From Armillaria gallica (lineage: Eukaryota > Basidiomycota > Agaricomycetes > Agaricales > Physalacriaceae), in assembly GCA_037576215.1 (NCBI GenBank), contig JBANDB010000018.1, positions 1,550,001-1,614,000 on the forward strand: DNA of 64,000 nucleotides, in the 5' to 3' direction. The position numbers and the translations under genes are program-made. Numbering within the stretch: position 1 is the stretch's first letter; every line of letters starts with the position of its first letter. The notes below the pieces were generated by a model, which was not told the origin of the DNA, ran no database searches, and saw only the letters and a program-made list of their open reading frames with translations. Below are positions 36,690 through 48,980 of the stretch, piece after piece.

Positions 36690-38250
36690 AAGAGCGCCCC
36701 AGTGGTTTGACAAGAAGAATCCTGAATAATTCGGTGGTTGATCTCTTCGCTTGGGTCATCTTCCACTAAGACTGTACATATTCGAGCTAATCTCCTTCGA
36801 TGCCAGGAGGTCCGGGAGTGCTTAGTAAATTGAAGCAGGTCAAAACATGAAAAGAAGAAGGTGCGTTCCTAAGTCTTCGGTCCCGAGTCAGTCTTCGGCT
36901 ACTCGAACAAAGTAATGCAAGCAGTGACGCATCTTTCCCTCTGATCGCCATCATTCTCGTTCAGCTTTTTGCCGGAATCCTGTGAATTGTTACCATTAGC
37001 TCTCCGCAAGAACTCGCTGCTCAATCGATATAAATTACTTGGTTTCGATTTGATGACGGTCGACGCACTGGCCAGGACCGCAGTTCTTACTCGCAGCTGT
37101 TGTGTCAGACAATGAATCGGCATCGGGCGCGTCGTCAGAGAATTCGTGACCTCACCATATTTGGCAAGCGTTTTGGGAGTAGTGGGTGGCCGGTGCCGGT
37201 GATAGGGACGCTGCAAGGTATGTGTTTGTGGTATCGATATCTTTGCATGCTTATTGGCTTCAGATTGTTATAGGCTTTATACCGGAAACCAGCATTGGAT
37301 TTCCTTTGGTGGCGCTTTATCCTCTCGGTCAGATCTAGTGGGAAACTGCGCGTTATCATGTGCGTATGTTGTCTCTGGTCCGTTTTTCTTTTCTCTCAAT
37401 ATGCCTCGACAGTCCTGCGTTGCCGCTCGGGCCGTCCTTGTGAAAGTGTCCTTCTACATGTAGTATTGCTCATCAATGCATCACGCGTCACTCCCCACAA
37501 ATCACGTCCGACTGCAAGATGTCATTTATGAAGGCTGAGCTGGCCACCTTGTACATGCGTTGTTAATAGGACGGTTCTCCTGGGTCTGGTGTTGGCACTT
37601 GGACCAGAGAAGAGGATCTTATTGGGTTTTTATTGGTACGAAAGTCGCTTACTAGGAGTTACGTGGTCCTCATTCTCGCTCTAGATTTTTGAATTCTGCC
37701 CATGCTCTCATCTTCGTAACCCTGGCGTAGACGACACCTACCGCGATATAGACTCTGCATGGGCGATACGTTGTGGCGACCCGTACCGGAAAAAAACTGT
37801 ATTATTTATTTTGGAGGACCTTCTCTGTGGTACGCGTGTTCTTCCCTATACGCTGATACTGTGTTACGTCATGGTGACTACACTAATTCTCTACGCTAGC
37901 TATGTACTGTATTCGTTTACACTGGACTGAAGTCTTCCTCGCTTCTGCACTGCCTCCTACCGTCTGAAAGCACACGACGAGAACCAACCATTGTGATCTG
38001 TGCTACTCATGCAAGCGGTATGTGCCTACATTCCTTCTCGGCATATTTTGTCCTGGAGCTTGAGAAGTCAACCGTTCGTTGTGACTGGCCGCTCGGCTCA
38101 TGATTCACCTGGTTAATGGGTAGATCCGATAATTTCGGTGAGGTATTGTCGCAACCGAGCTTCCGCAATCTGAAGGTATTGAACTTGCTCTCATAACACG
38201 TACTTTTCTGAAGATGGTTCATATATCGACCGGAATGGAGGAATGTATGA
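36690..38250. repeat. Module A repeat, longest copy
   Basis: It starts right after the kinase stop codon and aligns with 39680-41080 throughout. Landmarks are ctaatctccttcgatgccag, tttccctctgatcgcc, aatatgcctcgacagtcctg and tattcgtttacactg. Near its end (about 38155-38200) the plus strand reads SFRNLKVLNLLS, which matches the C-terminus of the F-box gene (KFRNLKSLNLQMM). The module therefore carries or abuts an F-box tail. Confidence 0.6.
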
Positions 38251-38289
38251 GTAAGCATCCGCCCACCTGTCCCCGGTTGCCGTCAGACT

Positions 38290-38800
38290 TGATGATACCC
38301 TGTTAGTGGCTTCAGAGAATGTTTTCTCATCGAGGTGTGCACACCATCGGGCGGGAATCATGCTTTACCTGTCAGTTTGGTTGAAATGGATATATATAGG
38401 CTGCTAGAACCAGCTCGTTCCGGTCTTGTCGCAACAGGAGGGCTCTCTGCGTCCCCGTTGTATATACTAGAAAGCTTACTACGAGAGCTAGCGGTGCGTC
38501 ATTTACATAATGGTCTAGGAACTTCCCTTCTTCCAGGAATGCCCCCCTTTCTTCGCAGGGCCTTCGATTGCGGTTTTTCGCCTCTGGTCGGAGAATAACT
38601 GACAGTGTCTCCGAGAACTTTCCGTGCGCCCTATGTCTTCGAATGGTGTTTCGTCCTTATCGTTTGTTTGTTCATCCGTTCTTATTTGATTCCGCTGGCT
38701 CCCCAGACAACTCTCGCAGGTCTGACGTGAATCTGCATTGGCCGTCAAGGAACCAAACTGATCCTCGCCATCTATGCCAATCCTGTTATAGCGACAGTTC
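38290..38800. repeat. Diverged module C-like sequence
   Basis: The block gcgtccccgttgtatatact with the downstream gcggtgcgtcatttacataa is a weak match to gtcctcgttgtatgcacctg and gttgcgcatcattccctctc of module C. Frames here are short and I assign no gene. 38800-39268 shows nothing recognisable. Confidence 0.35.
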
Positions 38801-39268
38801 AATGGTTAGGTACGTTTTTTCATAGTATGAATATTCTTCGATATCACAGTCTTACTTGTATGAGCTATGTCTTGTATAGTACCTCCCTTTTTACCGTATT
38901 CGATGCATATCACGAACCTGATTGCTGAGCTAGAGTGTGAGCTTTGTACTTGAAGACGCTGTTTATTTTCCCTGTATGTCAAGCTCCAACGTGACCATTG
39001 ATGTATCCAGCGGGAATCTGCTTCTCATTGTACCGATTGCTACTCGGTAGTGTTAGCGATCATACCAAATGATCCCGACTTCCAGGTAGAATGCTCCCAA
39101 CGTCGACTAGTTTACCCAATCATTTGGAGGAGAGATCCGTGAGCCTCAATTGCCATAATCATTGCTATATGTGTGTGGCTTATGTAGATTGGCGGTCCTG
39201 TATTAAAGACATAGTTTCAATCAAAGACCAGTGGCGTATTGCACAGGCCATCATTCTGCTCTAAGACT

Positions 39269-39662
39269 CAAGAGGGTTGCGGACATAAAATAACCCACGT
39301 GACCTACATTTTCGCGTTTAAAGACAGGCTGACCCCACCCCCCCTCCCTCTCCTCCTATATAGGGTAATAATATAACCATATTTGGGGTGCTTAGTCATG
39401 GAATTTCATTTCGGCAACTGATGGTTAGTTGCCGGTTACATGCCGGACCTTGCGGTGGGTGATGCCAGTGACGAAAAAAGACTAGAATGTGTACCAGAAG
39501 GTTTAAATGTGTCCATTTTAATCGGTTTAGTGACCAATGCCTCATGTAAGACATATGAAATTGCTATATAGGGTCCAAATAGGGTCAGGTAGTTTCGCGT
39601 TTAAGGTCGGGACCCCTCCCCCCCTACCCCTTTTGCCGGATTTTAGCCGTGCTGCCCTCTTG
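39269..39662 (+). mobile_element. hAT-like MITE, copy 1 (394 bp, perfect 8-bp TSD)
   Basis: The ends are CAAGAGGG and CCCTCTTG, flanked by identical 8-bp direct repeats ctaagact at 39261-39268 and 39663-39670. The body has C-rich and T-rich tracts near both ends and no coding capacity. It is nearly identical, in inverted orientation, to 48981-49379. An 8-bp target duplication with short terminal inverted repeats is typical of non-autonomous hAT elements. Confidence 0.9.
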
Positions 39663-41085
39663 CTAAGACTCGTGGAAAGGTCTACATTTGTTCGGAACAA
39701 TAGCCGCCATCCTCTTGTTCCCGCGCAATCATCGAGAAGGAAGGAGCATCGGAACAAGCTGGACGCGATATCCTGTGGCATCTCTGCTGGTTACAGTCAT
39801 CTTCCATTATGACTATACCTATTCGAGTCGCACGCCCTTGAGGCTAGGACATCTGTGGTGCTTAAAGTCAAGGAGTGCGATAAATGAAACGAAGGAGCGC
39901 CCCTGACTCGTCGGTCCGTCGACCCGGACAAAGTGATGCAAACAGCCACGCACCTTTTGGTCTGACCACCATCAACACCTCCATCATTCTCGCTTGTCTC
40001 TTCCTGGAAACCTCCGAAACGTGGCTATTAATGCTCAAGTACTCACTAGCACTGCTCAAACGGTGTGGGCTACTTGGCCGTCGAGGCACTGTTCAGGACC
40101 GTGATGCTTCCTCGCAGCTGCTGTGTCCGACATGAATCCGCACTGCGCGTCATCAGGGAATTCGGGACCTCATCATTTTTGTCAAGCATTTTTTGGAGAT
40201 GTGGGTGACCGGTGCCAGTGATGGTACGTGTTTTCAGTATCGATATTTCGCATGCCTTATCAATCATTGGCCTCAGATTGCTATACGAAAACTTGCGCTA
40301 GATCTCCTTCGGCGGCATTTCATCCTCTCTCAAGAAATCGGCCCAAGACAGTGGAAATGGCGTGGTACCCTGTGCGTATGTTGTCATTTCTCCATTTTCC
40401 TTTTCGCCCAATATGCCTCGATACTCCTAGGTCGCCGCTCATCCGCACACATCACGTCCAAATGCAAGATAGCATCGATGAGGACCGGCCTTACCACGCT
40501 GGCCACCTTGTATGCACGTCAAGTTAGTAGGACGGTTCTCCTTGGAACTGGTGTCGGCATTTCAGTCAGGGAAGAGGTTCAAATCTGGTGCTCATTGGTA
40601 CAAAAGTCGCTTACTACCATTGATGTTGTCCTCATTCTCCCTCTAGATTCTTGAATTTTTCCCTATGCTCTCATCTTCTGCGTAACCCAGTGTACACGAC
40701 ACCTACTACGCATATACTCGGCATTGGCGATATTACAATAAAAGTTGTGGCGACGTATACCAAAGAACCGTTGTATTCTGCATTTCGGAGTACCTTCTCG
40801 GTGGTCTCCCCTTGTACGTTAATACTGTTTCAAGTAACGGCGACTACGCTAATTCTCTATGCTAGCTATCTATTGTATTCGTTTACACTGAAATGAAAAT
40901 TGCTTGTCTCCTCGCTTCTGTTCCGTCTCGTACCGTCTGAAAGCACAAGATGAAAGCCAGCAATTGTGATCTGCACGAAAGGTAGCCCCGCAATCGGGAT
41001 GCATGCTTACATTCCTCCTCGGCGTATTTTGTCCTGGGAATATCAACCGTGCTCTGTGACTGGCGATTCGGCCAATTATGGGATT
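39663..41085. repeat. Module A repeat, interrupted at its 5' edge by a MITE
   Basis: It aligns with 36690-38090 and with 16005-16230 at the 5' end (tgttcggaacaatagccgcc). The MITE at 39269 inserted just outside this edge. The glycogen branching enzyme relic begins immediately after the module. Confidence 0.6.
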
Positions 41086-41103
41086 CCCTACCTTCTAGTT
41101 GCC

Positions 41104-42520
41104 ATGGACCCAAAAATCTACGAAGTGCACGTTGGTATCACAACATCTGAATCTAGGGTGGGGACGTACAGAAAATTTACGATGAATGTCTTGCAACACG
41201 TCAAATATCTTGGCTACAATGTCATAGAGTCAACGGCCATCATGCAGCATGTCTGCTACTCATGTATGCTTTTTAGCCTTCGGGTAGCAGGTAAGTAGCC
41301 TCTTCGTGATAAGCTCACGTGGAACTTTAGAAGAGCTGAAGGAAACGATCGATGCAGTAGATGGCATGGGGCTGACGGTTCTCTTTGGCATTGTTCATTC
41401 AAATGCTCGCAAGAATGTCCTTGACGGGAAACGAGTTCGACGGGCCTGATCACTTGTACTTCCATGAGGGAGGCAAAGGACGACACGAACTTTCGGATAG
41501 CCGTCTCTTCAACTATGCCATGTTGTGATTCCTCTCGCGCAACCTCCGATTCTACATGGATGAATATCAGTTCGATCGATTTCGGTTGGACGGTGTGACC
41601 AGCATGATGTATACACACCATGGAATCGGAGCTGAGTTCTCGGGCGGGTGCCATGAATATTTTGGTAACTCTGCTGATCTCGAAGCAATTGTCTATCTCG
41701 TGTTGGTATGTGCGCTTAGTTGGTTCTCGAGATGAGATTAACCGTTTCTAGCCAAAGGATGCCGTGTGAAAATGAAACCCTTTGTAGGCTTTTGACATAT
41801 TCTCTAGGCAGCGAAGGCTAATTGAATTTCGAGGGGAACGAGTTTGGATATTCCGAAGTGCGTTCATAGATTTTCAAATGCTACTGAGCTGAGCTTATAT
41901 AGTGGCTCTACTTTCCCTGAGAAGGTAACGGCAACTGATTCCAATATGCGCGTCGCCAGTGGAATGTGGTCGATGACCCTTTATTTCTGTACAAGTACCT
42001 CGACAGCGCCATGACTCATGCAGACGAGAAGTCCGGCTGGCCTTCTGTATTGGAGTTACTGGTGGCTGTACGAGCCGTCGGAATCAACCGGCTCTGAACC
42101 CGTTATTTACCGTACCCGTAGCTTTCCTTTTCTTTCCCGTTTACCACCATGTCGACATACTAGTCTAGACGAGTTGCTCTTTTCATTCCCTCCCGTGCTC
42201 GAACTACAACATTCTGCTCAACCTGTATGTATTTCCAGTTCTGTGGTGCATAATGCTTTTGACGACGCATACGCTAGACCTACGTCTCGCTAAAGCACGA
42301 GGTTGACAAAATGATTGTATACGAACGTGCAGGTCCGCTTTTTGTATTCAACTTCCATTGGACACGCGAAGTTTGATGGACTATCCAGTTGGGGTCGATG
42401 AAGCAGGGAGGTACAGTGTGGCTTTGTCAAGTTTCGGCAGCTCCGACAACGTCAAGTCAGGTGGGCAATACTTTACCACCCCTATGGAATGGAACAATAG
42501 GAAGAATCGGCTTCAGGTTT
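41104..42520 (+). pseudogene. Glycogen branching enzyme (GH13), internally deleted
   Basis: Branching enzyme makes alpha-1,6 links in glycogen. Recognisable blocks in order are KIYEVHVGI and YRKFTMNVLQHVKYLGYNVI (41107-41230), [45 protein letters not shown] with [15 protein letters not shown] (about 41540-41630), LNFEGNEFGYSE (about 41820), ARRQWNVVDDPLFLYKYL (about 41955), [19 protein letters not shown] (about 42290), and [16 protein letters not shown] ending near 42518. The nucleophile aspartate (LDGVTSM) remains. The segment that should hold the acid/base glutamate and the SHDQ aspartate is missing between about 41706 and 41800. Frameshifts near 41440 and stops at about 41522 and 41820 add to the damage. 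42520-43130 downstream has no recognised gene. Confidence 0.85.
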
Positions 42521-43134
42521 GTTTCTGGCATGTTCTGTTTTTAAGCTAGAGCGGTTGGACTGTTTAATCGACTTCAGGTGTAAATTCCGACAACAGCATG
42601 CTTGGTTCCGGCAAAGCGAAGTGAATCAATTGTACTATGACACAATTGAAGGCTTTGGGGGCATTCCTCCATGTATATTTGTAGACGTCTCCTCCGTATC
42701 ATTTTGCACAAAATAGCGAAGATAAGGATAGCACTCGGAGGAGGATATAATCAGGTCGATCATGATCGAACATGATCTCCGACTCAAGGTCTGTTCCGTG
42801 TTATGTTTTCAGCCATTTTCACGGACTACAAAGGACGTGAGATCTGTATCAGAAATTTTATGCCAAGGTGGGGGATACGAAAATGTCGTGCTCAGGTGAA
42901 CTGCCAGACTGAACTAAGCGCCAGGATTAGAGTGAGAAAAGGTACCATCCGATAGAAGGTCATTCGGCAAAGTTTTGAAACTGATTGATCTGGGTTTGAT
43001 CTTGGCACAAGCCAGCCGATATCTCTTCCTCTTACCACCACTATCTCGCTCGACAGCCTTTTTTTTAGAACAACATCCTTGTTTCTGCCGCTCTTTCATT
43101 TCGGCGTGCTTTGCATCAATAACTCGTCAGGACG

Positions 43135-45335
43135 ATGTCGGATTTTTCTGGTACAAACAGCCCCACTCGGACTCCCAACGGATATCATTTATCTCAACCA
43201 TTGGCCTATGGCACGCTATCCCCTCCGTGAGTACAGAATACCCTTCGATTAACTTGCCTTGATGTACAAAAACCCATACAGGTTTCCGACCGTGTGAGTA
43301 GCCATTTGGCGATGCGGACCACATGTCAATAACGCATAAGTAGTGCACATGGTCAGCCCAGCTATGGCAAACGTATCGCAGCTCCAGGCTCTTCTCACCA
43401 TACCCGATACTCCAGTGCCCTATCTCACGGCTTGGTTCCGGCCCTTGTCGATTCCCATTCTCTGTAAGTCCGCAATTCCACACTGTCGTCCTGTGACGCG
43501 CTCAGCACAAGTTATGTAGAACTGTCCCAGAGTACGTGCACACCCTCGGGGAGCCCTTTGAAGAAAATAATCATTCGTTGTTTCAGCATGAATATTCGTT
43601 CTGGGGTACCCAAGGCTCTCAGTAATCGTGAAGAGCATTATCATCACCACCATCATCATAGCAGTAGCAGTAGCACCCACCGGCATCATTCTGAACCCGA
43701 GCGCGGCGCTTACTTGGTCCACAGCAGCAGTCAGGATATTATTTTTAGCATTCCGCATCATCATAGTCACCATAACAGTCATAGTGGCAGTCTGCTACGT
43801 CCTTCAACCCCCCCTCCTGTCGCAAAACCCATGCGACCCTCTCGACCCTCACAGAACCAGTCTTTCATGTATTCCAAGTGCAACGGACGTAAAAAAGCGC
43901 TTTGTGTAGGCTTTCCCCTTACAATCGGAATTTTAAGTGCTGACCTTCAGCGGCTAGATTGGAATCAATTATCGTGGACAATCCCGCGAACTTAAAGGAT
44001 GTATTAATGATGCCAGACATATACGGGACTTTTTAATCCGTTGGTTGAATTTTATAGTCTTCTTTTCGGATGCTGACCCTGCGACAACAGGTTGCTGGGG
44101 ATATCAGTCTAGAGATATTGTGATGCTCACCGACGATAGCACCAATCCCCGTTCCCAGCCAACAAGGAAGAACATGCTTGATGGAATGCGCTGGCTTGTC
44201 AAGGACGCTCAACCACATGACTCATTCTTCTTTCACTGTAACGCCGCTAAAGACTGGTCAATTTGCTCTCTTTCTCATCCTTTGCTATTAGACTCTGGAC
44301 ATGGCGGACAAACGAGAGACCTGGATGGAGATGAAGTTGATGGTTATGACCAAGGTATGCTCAAATCTGCCTATACCTCATAGACTCTGACACTAATTTC
44401 CAGTCATTTTACCGGTTGACTTTGAGCTTCATGGAGAGATCATCGATGATGTGAGCTCACAAGTCTTTGACTTGTCGTTTCTTGCTTACTGTCCGCACAG
44501 GAAATGCACTTGATCATGGTCAAGCCTCTTCCTTCCGGGTGCCGTCTGACAGTAAGTACTTTTTTGAACAATCGAAACAATAATTCATCTGAACCCAGGC
44601 TCTGTTCGATGTAAGCCAGTAAATTCTCAAAGTTTATATGCCAGTAAGTTATCCTGACTGTGTAGTGCTGTCACTCCGGAACTGCTTTGGGTATGTGTGT
44701 CTACTGGTGTCGAATATGGTGATCATTCTCTCGCGCCTTAGATCTGCCTTATAGTGTAAGTGCATGGTAATGTTGCCTACCTTTTCCCTGGGCTGATTGG
44801 GGAACTCAAAGTATGATCCTTATGGTCAACTGAAAAGATCGAGCGTATCCAGGAGTCGGAGAAACTTCAAATCCACACCTGCTGATGTCGTACGTCACAT
44901 CACCTTTATTTTTGAGCAAAATAATGTATAATTTGCATAGATATCGTGGTCGGGAAGTGAAGATGGTCAGACAAGTGCAGATACTTTCCTGGGAGGTGTA
45001 CACATCGGCGCTATGAGCTACGTGAGCGATTCACTTTGCGCTTACAAAATCTCCCTGACCGGAGGCACTAGGCCTTCATCTCATCACTCATGAAGAACCC
45101 CGAACAATCTTTCCAACAGCTACTTCAATCAGTCAGGTTAGAAAGATACACACGCTAACAAACTTCTTTCATTGACGTCCCTACCTTTGATTCATCTTTA
45201 TAGAAAGATTCTACATCAAAAGTACAGTCAGAAACCTCAAATTGGTAGCGCTCATCATATAGTGAGTTTTCCATCTTATTCTGGAGCGAATCGATGAATT
45301 TCTTCTAGGATCCGAGTCTGCGCTTCATCTTATAA
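43135..45335 (+). CDS. Metacaspase (family C14 cysteine protease), about 14 exons
   Basis: Metacaspases are Arg/Lys-specific caspase-like proteases linked to stress and ageing in fungi. The catalytic exons splice cleanly through introns at 43906-43957, 44040-44090, 44238-44291, 44355-44403, 44451-44500, 44552-44598, 44611-44665, 44691-44741, 44756-44811, 44890-44940, 45022-45071, 45137-45203 and 45262-45308. They give GRKKALC, GCINDARHIRDFLIR, DIVMLTDD, the YSGHGGQT catalytic histidine, the DCCHSGTALDLPYS catalytic cysteine, ISWSGSEDGQTSADTF, and an end DPSLRFIL with stop 45333-45335. Two exons are tiny: 44599-44610 (12 nt) and 44742-44755 (14 nt). The prodomain (about 43587-43850) is very rich in His and Ser. 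The start is uncertain: ATG 43135 opens a plausible Pro/Ser/Gly-rich exon with a GTGAGT donor, but how it joins the His-rich exon is unresolved. Confidence 0.88.
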
Positions 45336-45519
45336 AGGGTAACGGTGACTGCAATGACACGGACATCCTTGTAATGCAAAAAATATTTATCATATCAAGT
45401 CGGAGATGTGTATATTATAAAACGAGAACAGAGGCAGTCGAAGTGTTCGCATGTACAATGTCATTGATAGTAATATAAGCCACCCCACGGTAAACAATGA
45501 TGATCTTTATGACTGCATC

Positions 45520-46380
45520 ATTCTGCGAAAAGAGAACCGTCCTGAAAGGGGATCCTCCGAATGAAGTCTATAGAATTCTGCAGATCTGGATGTCGAAGGG
45601 ACTTGGCTTGTAATGACACAATGTCAATCGGGCAATCCTCTCTAATAAACGGCGCCATGTCCCCAGCCGAATCAGCGTGCAACCGCGTCAGTTCAATCCT
45701 ACGACCAACAGATCGCGTTGACTGGGATTCATGGAATATTCCTGCGAACCCTGAGCTCTTTGAATGTGGACAGGAGACTTGCCAACAATGCAAAATATTT
45801 ACTCACAGAGAAGAACGTCAAGCCAGCCAATCCCGGGGCTCTCAGAACGGTTAAAGAAGGAAGAATGGCCGTGATACTAACGGGACTCGCATCTATTTTG
45901 GCGGTGTGAACTCTGGTGACCGTGGCCACCACGGAATGATCGTGGTTACGGAGATCTTTGTTCAAAAATTCAAATGAGATCTTGTGCCGTCATGGAATAG
46001 TTTCCCGACAGCTGAAGCCGACGAGAGCAGGGTAGAGATCTCCGTGCAAGGACAAGTTGTGAATGAGAAACGCAGGCAGTGTGGGGGGAAGAGGATGCGA
46101 GAGAACGTGTTTTGCTACTCGGAACATCGGGGTGGTGAAAATAAAGTTAAACCTAGTCTTTCTCGAAATGGGGCCTTCATAGAAAATCATCCACCCAAGT
46201 ATATCCACTACATGCCGAACCATTCGCACGTACCACATGCCGTCTAATCTCTCAGTAGTCCAACAGGATCTCCGGAGTCACACCATGAAGACCAACAAAG
46301 ACAACATTAGTAATACAGCGATTCTTCCGTCCATGAATGTCCGTAGAGACCTTGAGCTGTCCTGCTTGAGTTTCTGGTAG
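45520..46380 (-). pseudogene. F-box/LRR-like relics, mainly on the minus strand
   Basis: Minus-strand frames read ILPSLTVLRAPGLAGLTFF (near 45860) and FIREDCPIDIVSLQAKSLR (about 45640). These align with ILPSL..DLELS and LRDDCPISLKSLRVA of the F-box gene at 14796-15991, in the same order but with frame changes. No F-box motif was identified upstream (45990-46238). A short plus-strand piece at about 46310-46375 reads AILPSMNVRRDLELSCLSFW, a second fragment of the same family in the opposite direction. Assignment rests only on these short matches. Confidence 0.45.
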
Positions 46381-46389
46381 CTCTTAAGC

Positions 46390-47400
46390 AACGTGAGCCG
46401 AAAATAGCTGTGATCGCTTGGTCCCTCGGCCGGCTCGTGGGCCGAACACTTCTTTTCTTTCCTCAGCCACCATCGACATCATCCATGCAACTACAACTTC
46501 TGCTATCTCGTGTTTTGATGCGCACCACGGCGTGTCAGAGCTCTATGACTCCCCGTAACATCTAGTTGAATTCGAGAACGGGATGCGTGGATATATGCGG
46601 GGGAGTTTGCTTTTTGGTACGTGCACTACACCCTTGTGCTATCTGACTTGATTATGAACACAATTCCAAGACGTATGTCAGACTCGGGCTGGAGTCTCGC
46701 TTCACCTGTCACCGATCAGCTCGTTGTGCTCTTTCAAGCCATCTCGCACACTCTCCAGTGAGAGCACAATAATCATGCGATGATGTCGTACAAAGACCAG
46801 AATCCTCCAGGCCTTCCTGCATCTGAAACCTAGCTGTGTGTCATTTCCATATAAACGATGTAGGACCTTCCCTAGTCCGATTCTGAGAGGATGCCATGTA
46901 TACTCTTAGCTGGCAGGAACGGTGTGCCTTGCAGTCTGTTGGGACATTCTAATTTCCGCTATCGCATGCTCAGTTGGGTTGTGGGTCCGTGCACGTCCGA
47001 GGGTCAATCGAGATCTTTCATCCTTGCTGTCGCCTTTCTTTTCTTCACATTTCACCGGTCCTCGACGCTCCATTCTCTTGAATGCCTTGAATCAAAAGTC
47101 TCCCCTGGATGTTCTCTCATGATGGATGCTACCTGTTAAGGGCAAAACTCTTGTCGATTATGGATCACGCTTGACGCGAGGACACAATTAATCCTGCATG
47201 AAGTGTGGCTAGTGCGCTTTCCACGTCATGCAGAAGGTTTGTTCTTCCGATTCAATGAGGGCGACCATTTTTTGACGATGCACTTCCGCATACAGATCTC
47301 TTATCGCGGCGGCCCGTTCACGTCTCGTGCGTTAACCTCGATGACCCCCTCGAATGAACACATTTGAGAGGAAACACGAGAACTTCCCCGAGTTAACATG
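46390..47400. repeat. Module C repeat
   Basis: It starts at gatcgcttggtccctcggcc (about 46411) and ends with the cttccgattcaatgagggcg block (about 47240). It is followed by module A sequence, as at 8400-10750. Confidence 0.55.
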
Positions 47401-47919
47401 TAGCATCGCCCCTCAGCATCATGCTGCATACGCCACGTCTGAATGCCATATGCCGATGAGGGTTGGACTTACCATGCTGACCACTTTGAATGCGTGCCAA
47501 GTCCGTAGGACGGTTCTCCTGGTACCCGGCGTCGGTGTCGGTATTTGAGTCGGACCGGAGTTTGAAGTCAGGTTTCATTGGTACGAAGTCGCCTACTAGG
47601 ATTTATGTTGTCCTCATTCTCGCTTTAGATTTTTGAATTTTTCCCGATGCTCTCCTCTCCTGCGTAACCGGGCACGTAGAATTTTGCGTTTTCCCCTTGC
47701 ACGCTTGCGTTCCCTTGCAAGTTTCCGTTTGCATTTGCATTTGCGTTCATATGCACGCGTTTGAATAAATTGCATTTGCGTTCGATCAAATGCATTTGCG
47801 TTTCGAGTGTGACATCATTTGCGTGCGTGACATGATCGACTCTCTCGTCTTTGATGCCTCTCCTCAGTAGACCTGTGCATTGTGTATTGTAAATCCAGTT
47901 GCAACACGTAGAAACGTCG

Positions 47920-48375
47920 ATGATAGTCGTGAGCCCGGCAATAGGTACAGCCACATTAGACATCGGTATGCACCAGGATAATTGGTATCCTTGGAATAGC
48001 CATGGACCGGAGGAAGAGAAGGATACTCATGAAGGAAACGAGTCGGAACTTGAAGTAAGCTTCCAGGAAATAAAATGAGCATAGTGGGACTGAAATTTAC
48101 AGATAGGGCCGGAATATGATAAAGAGGAGTTAGCGAAATGGCACAGAACCGAGCTAGAGAAGGAAGAGGTGAGGGAACAAATGCAAAGGCCAACACGCCA
48201 AAGACCTACATTGCTGAGAAAGGGCACGAGAAAGTGGGGGACTGCATCCGAAATCCCAGCAGAATCGGTTGAGCTAAGACCCACCGATGATAGCAAGGAA
48301 TATCAGCCACTAGCTAAGCATACCCGTCGCAAATTGAGGGATGGTGATTCAAACTCAGCAGATGATAGTCTATAG
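47920..48375 (+). CDS. Small intron-containing gene inside the TIR element, unknown function
   Basis: Exon 1 (47920-48054) starts at ATG and has 45 codons. The intron 48055-48102 has a GTAAGC donor and a TTTACAG acceptor. Exon 2 (48103-48375) runs 90 codons to TAG. The predicted 135-residue protein is acidic and then basic: an acidic first half (PEEEKDTHEGNESELE), a charged helix-like stretch (EELAKWHRTELEKEEVREQ), and a Lys/Arg-rich C-terminal part (KHTRRKLRDGDSNSADD). No hydrophobic segment or catalytic motif is seen. I do not recognise the family. Intron retention argues against a retrocopy, so the gene may be a captured host fragment or an element-encoded accessory protein. Confidence 0.5.
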
Positions 48376-48980
48376 AAAGTCAGTATGCCAACAAGTACAT
48401 AGATTAATCAAACGAGACGGTAACGGGTAGAAAGCTGGTGACACCGGAGTTGAACTTGATTTAAATTAGTGTCAAACGCAAACGTGACAGGTCTGTCACA
48501 TTTGCGTTCATTTGCATTCAGTTGCGTTCACCTTGTAACACATGCGTTAGATATTTTACCATTTGCGTTCGTGCTTAAACGCTTGCGAGAAATGTTAGAA
48601 CGCATGCGTTCACTTTCAAACACATGCATTTGTGATTGGAACACTTGCGTTACCTCCATTGGTGCGGCATGCGTTCACATAATTTGACTCGTGTGCGGGC
48701 TTTCACTGATTTTCTGATAGTATTGTGGTGCAAACAGATCATCGGACCTTCTGAGGGGGCCTCATAGGTAGGTAAATTATTGTTTATTGTGTCTCAAATA
48801 CTGAACTGGACACTGCAATCTATCCAGAACAGTGGCGAAAACTCTCAAGGATCAAAAAAGCATCGGAAGTAGTCTGGTGTGTATATTTCCCTCGCACTCA
48901 TATGTACCAACATGCATTGATGATGTTATAAACACATTGATAGGAAATGCAAATGATTACAAATGAAACGCAAATGAAAT

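Noticed and set aside
40966..41298. 110-codon plus-strand frame as a separate gene
   Set aside because: Its second half is the first block of the branching enzyme relic (KIYEVHVGI onward); its first half is module A repeat sequence.
43420..43782. Minus-strand open frame with Met/Val repeats opposite the metacaspase prodomain
   Set aside because: It is the reverse complement of the CAT/CAC and AGT/AGC tracts. Splicing and homology support the plus-strand metacaspase.
47680..48690. TTTGCGTT-rich stretches as a CRISPR array or satellite
   Set aside because: The motifs are irregularly spaced, vary in sequence and invert at the right end. That fits subterminal transposon repeats, not an array. 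CRISPR arrays are not expected in a eukaryote.
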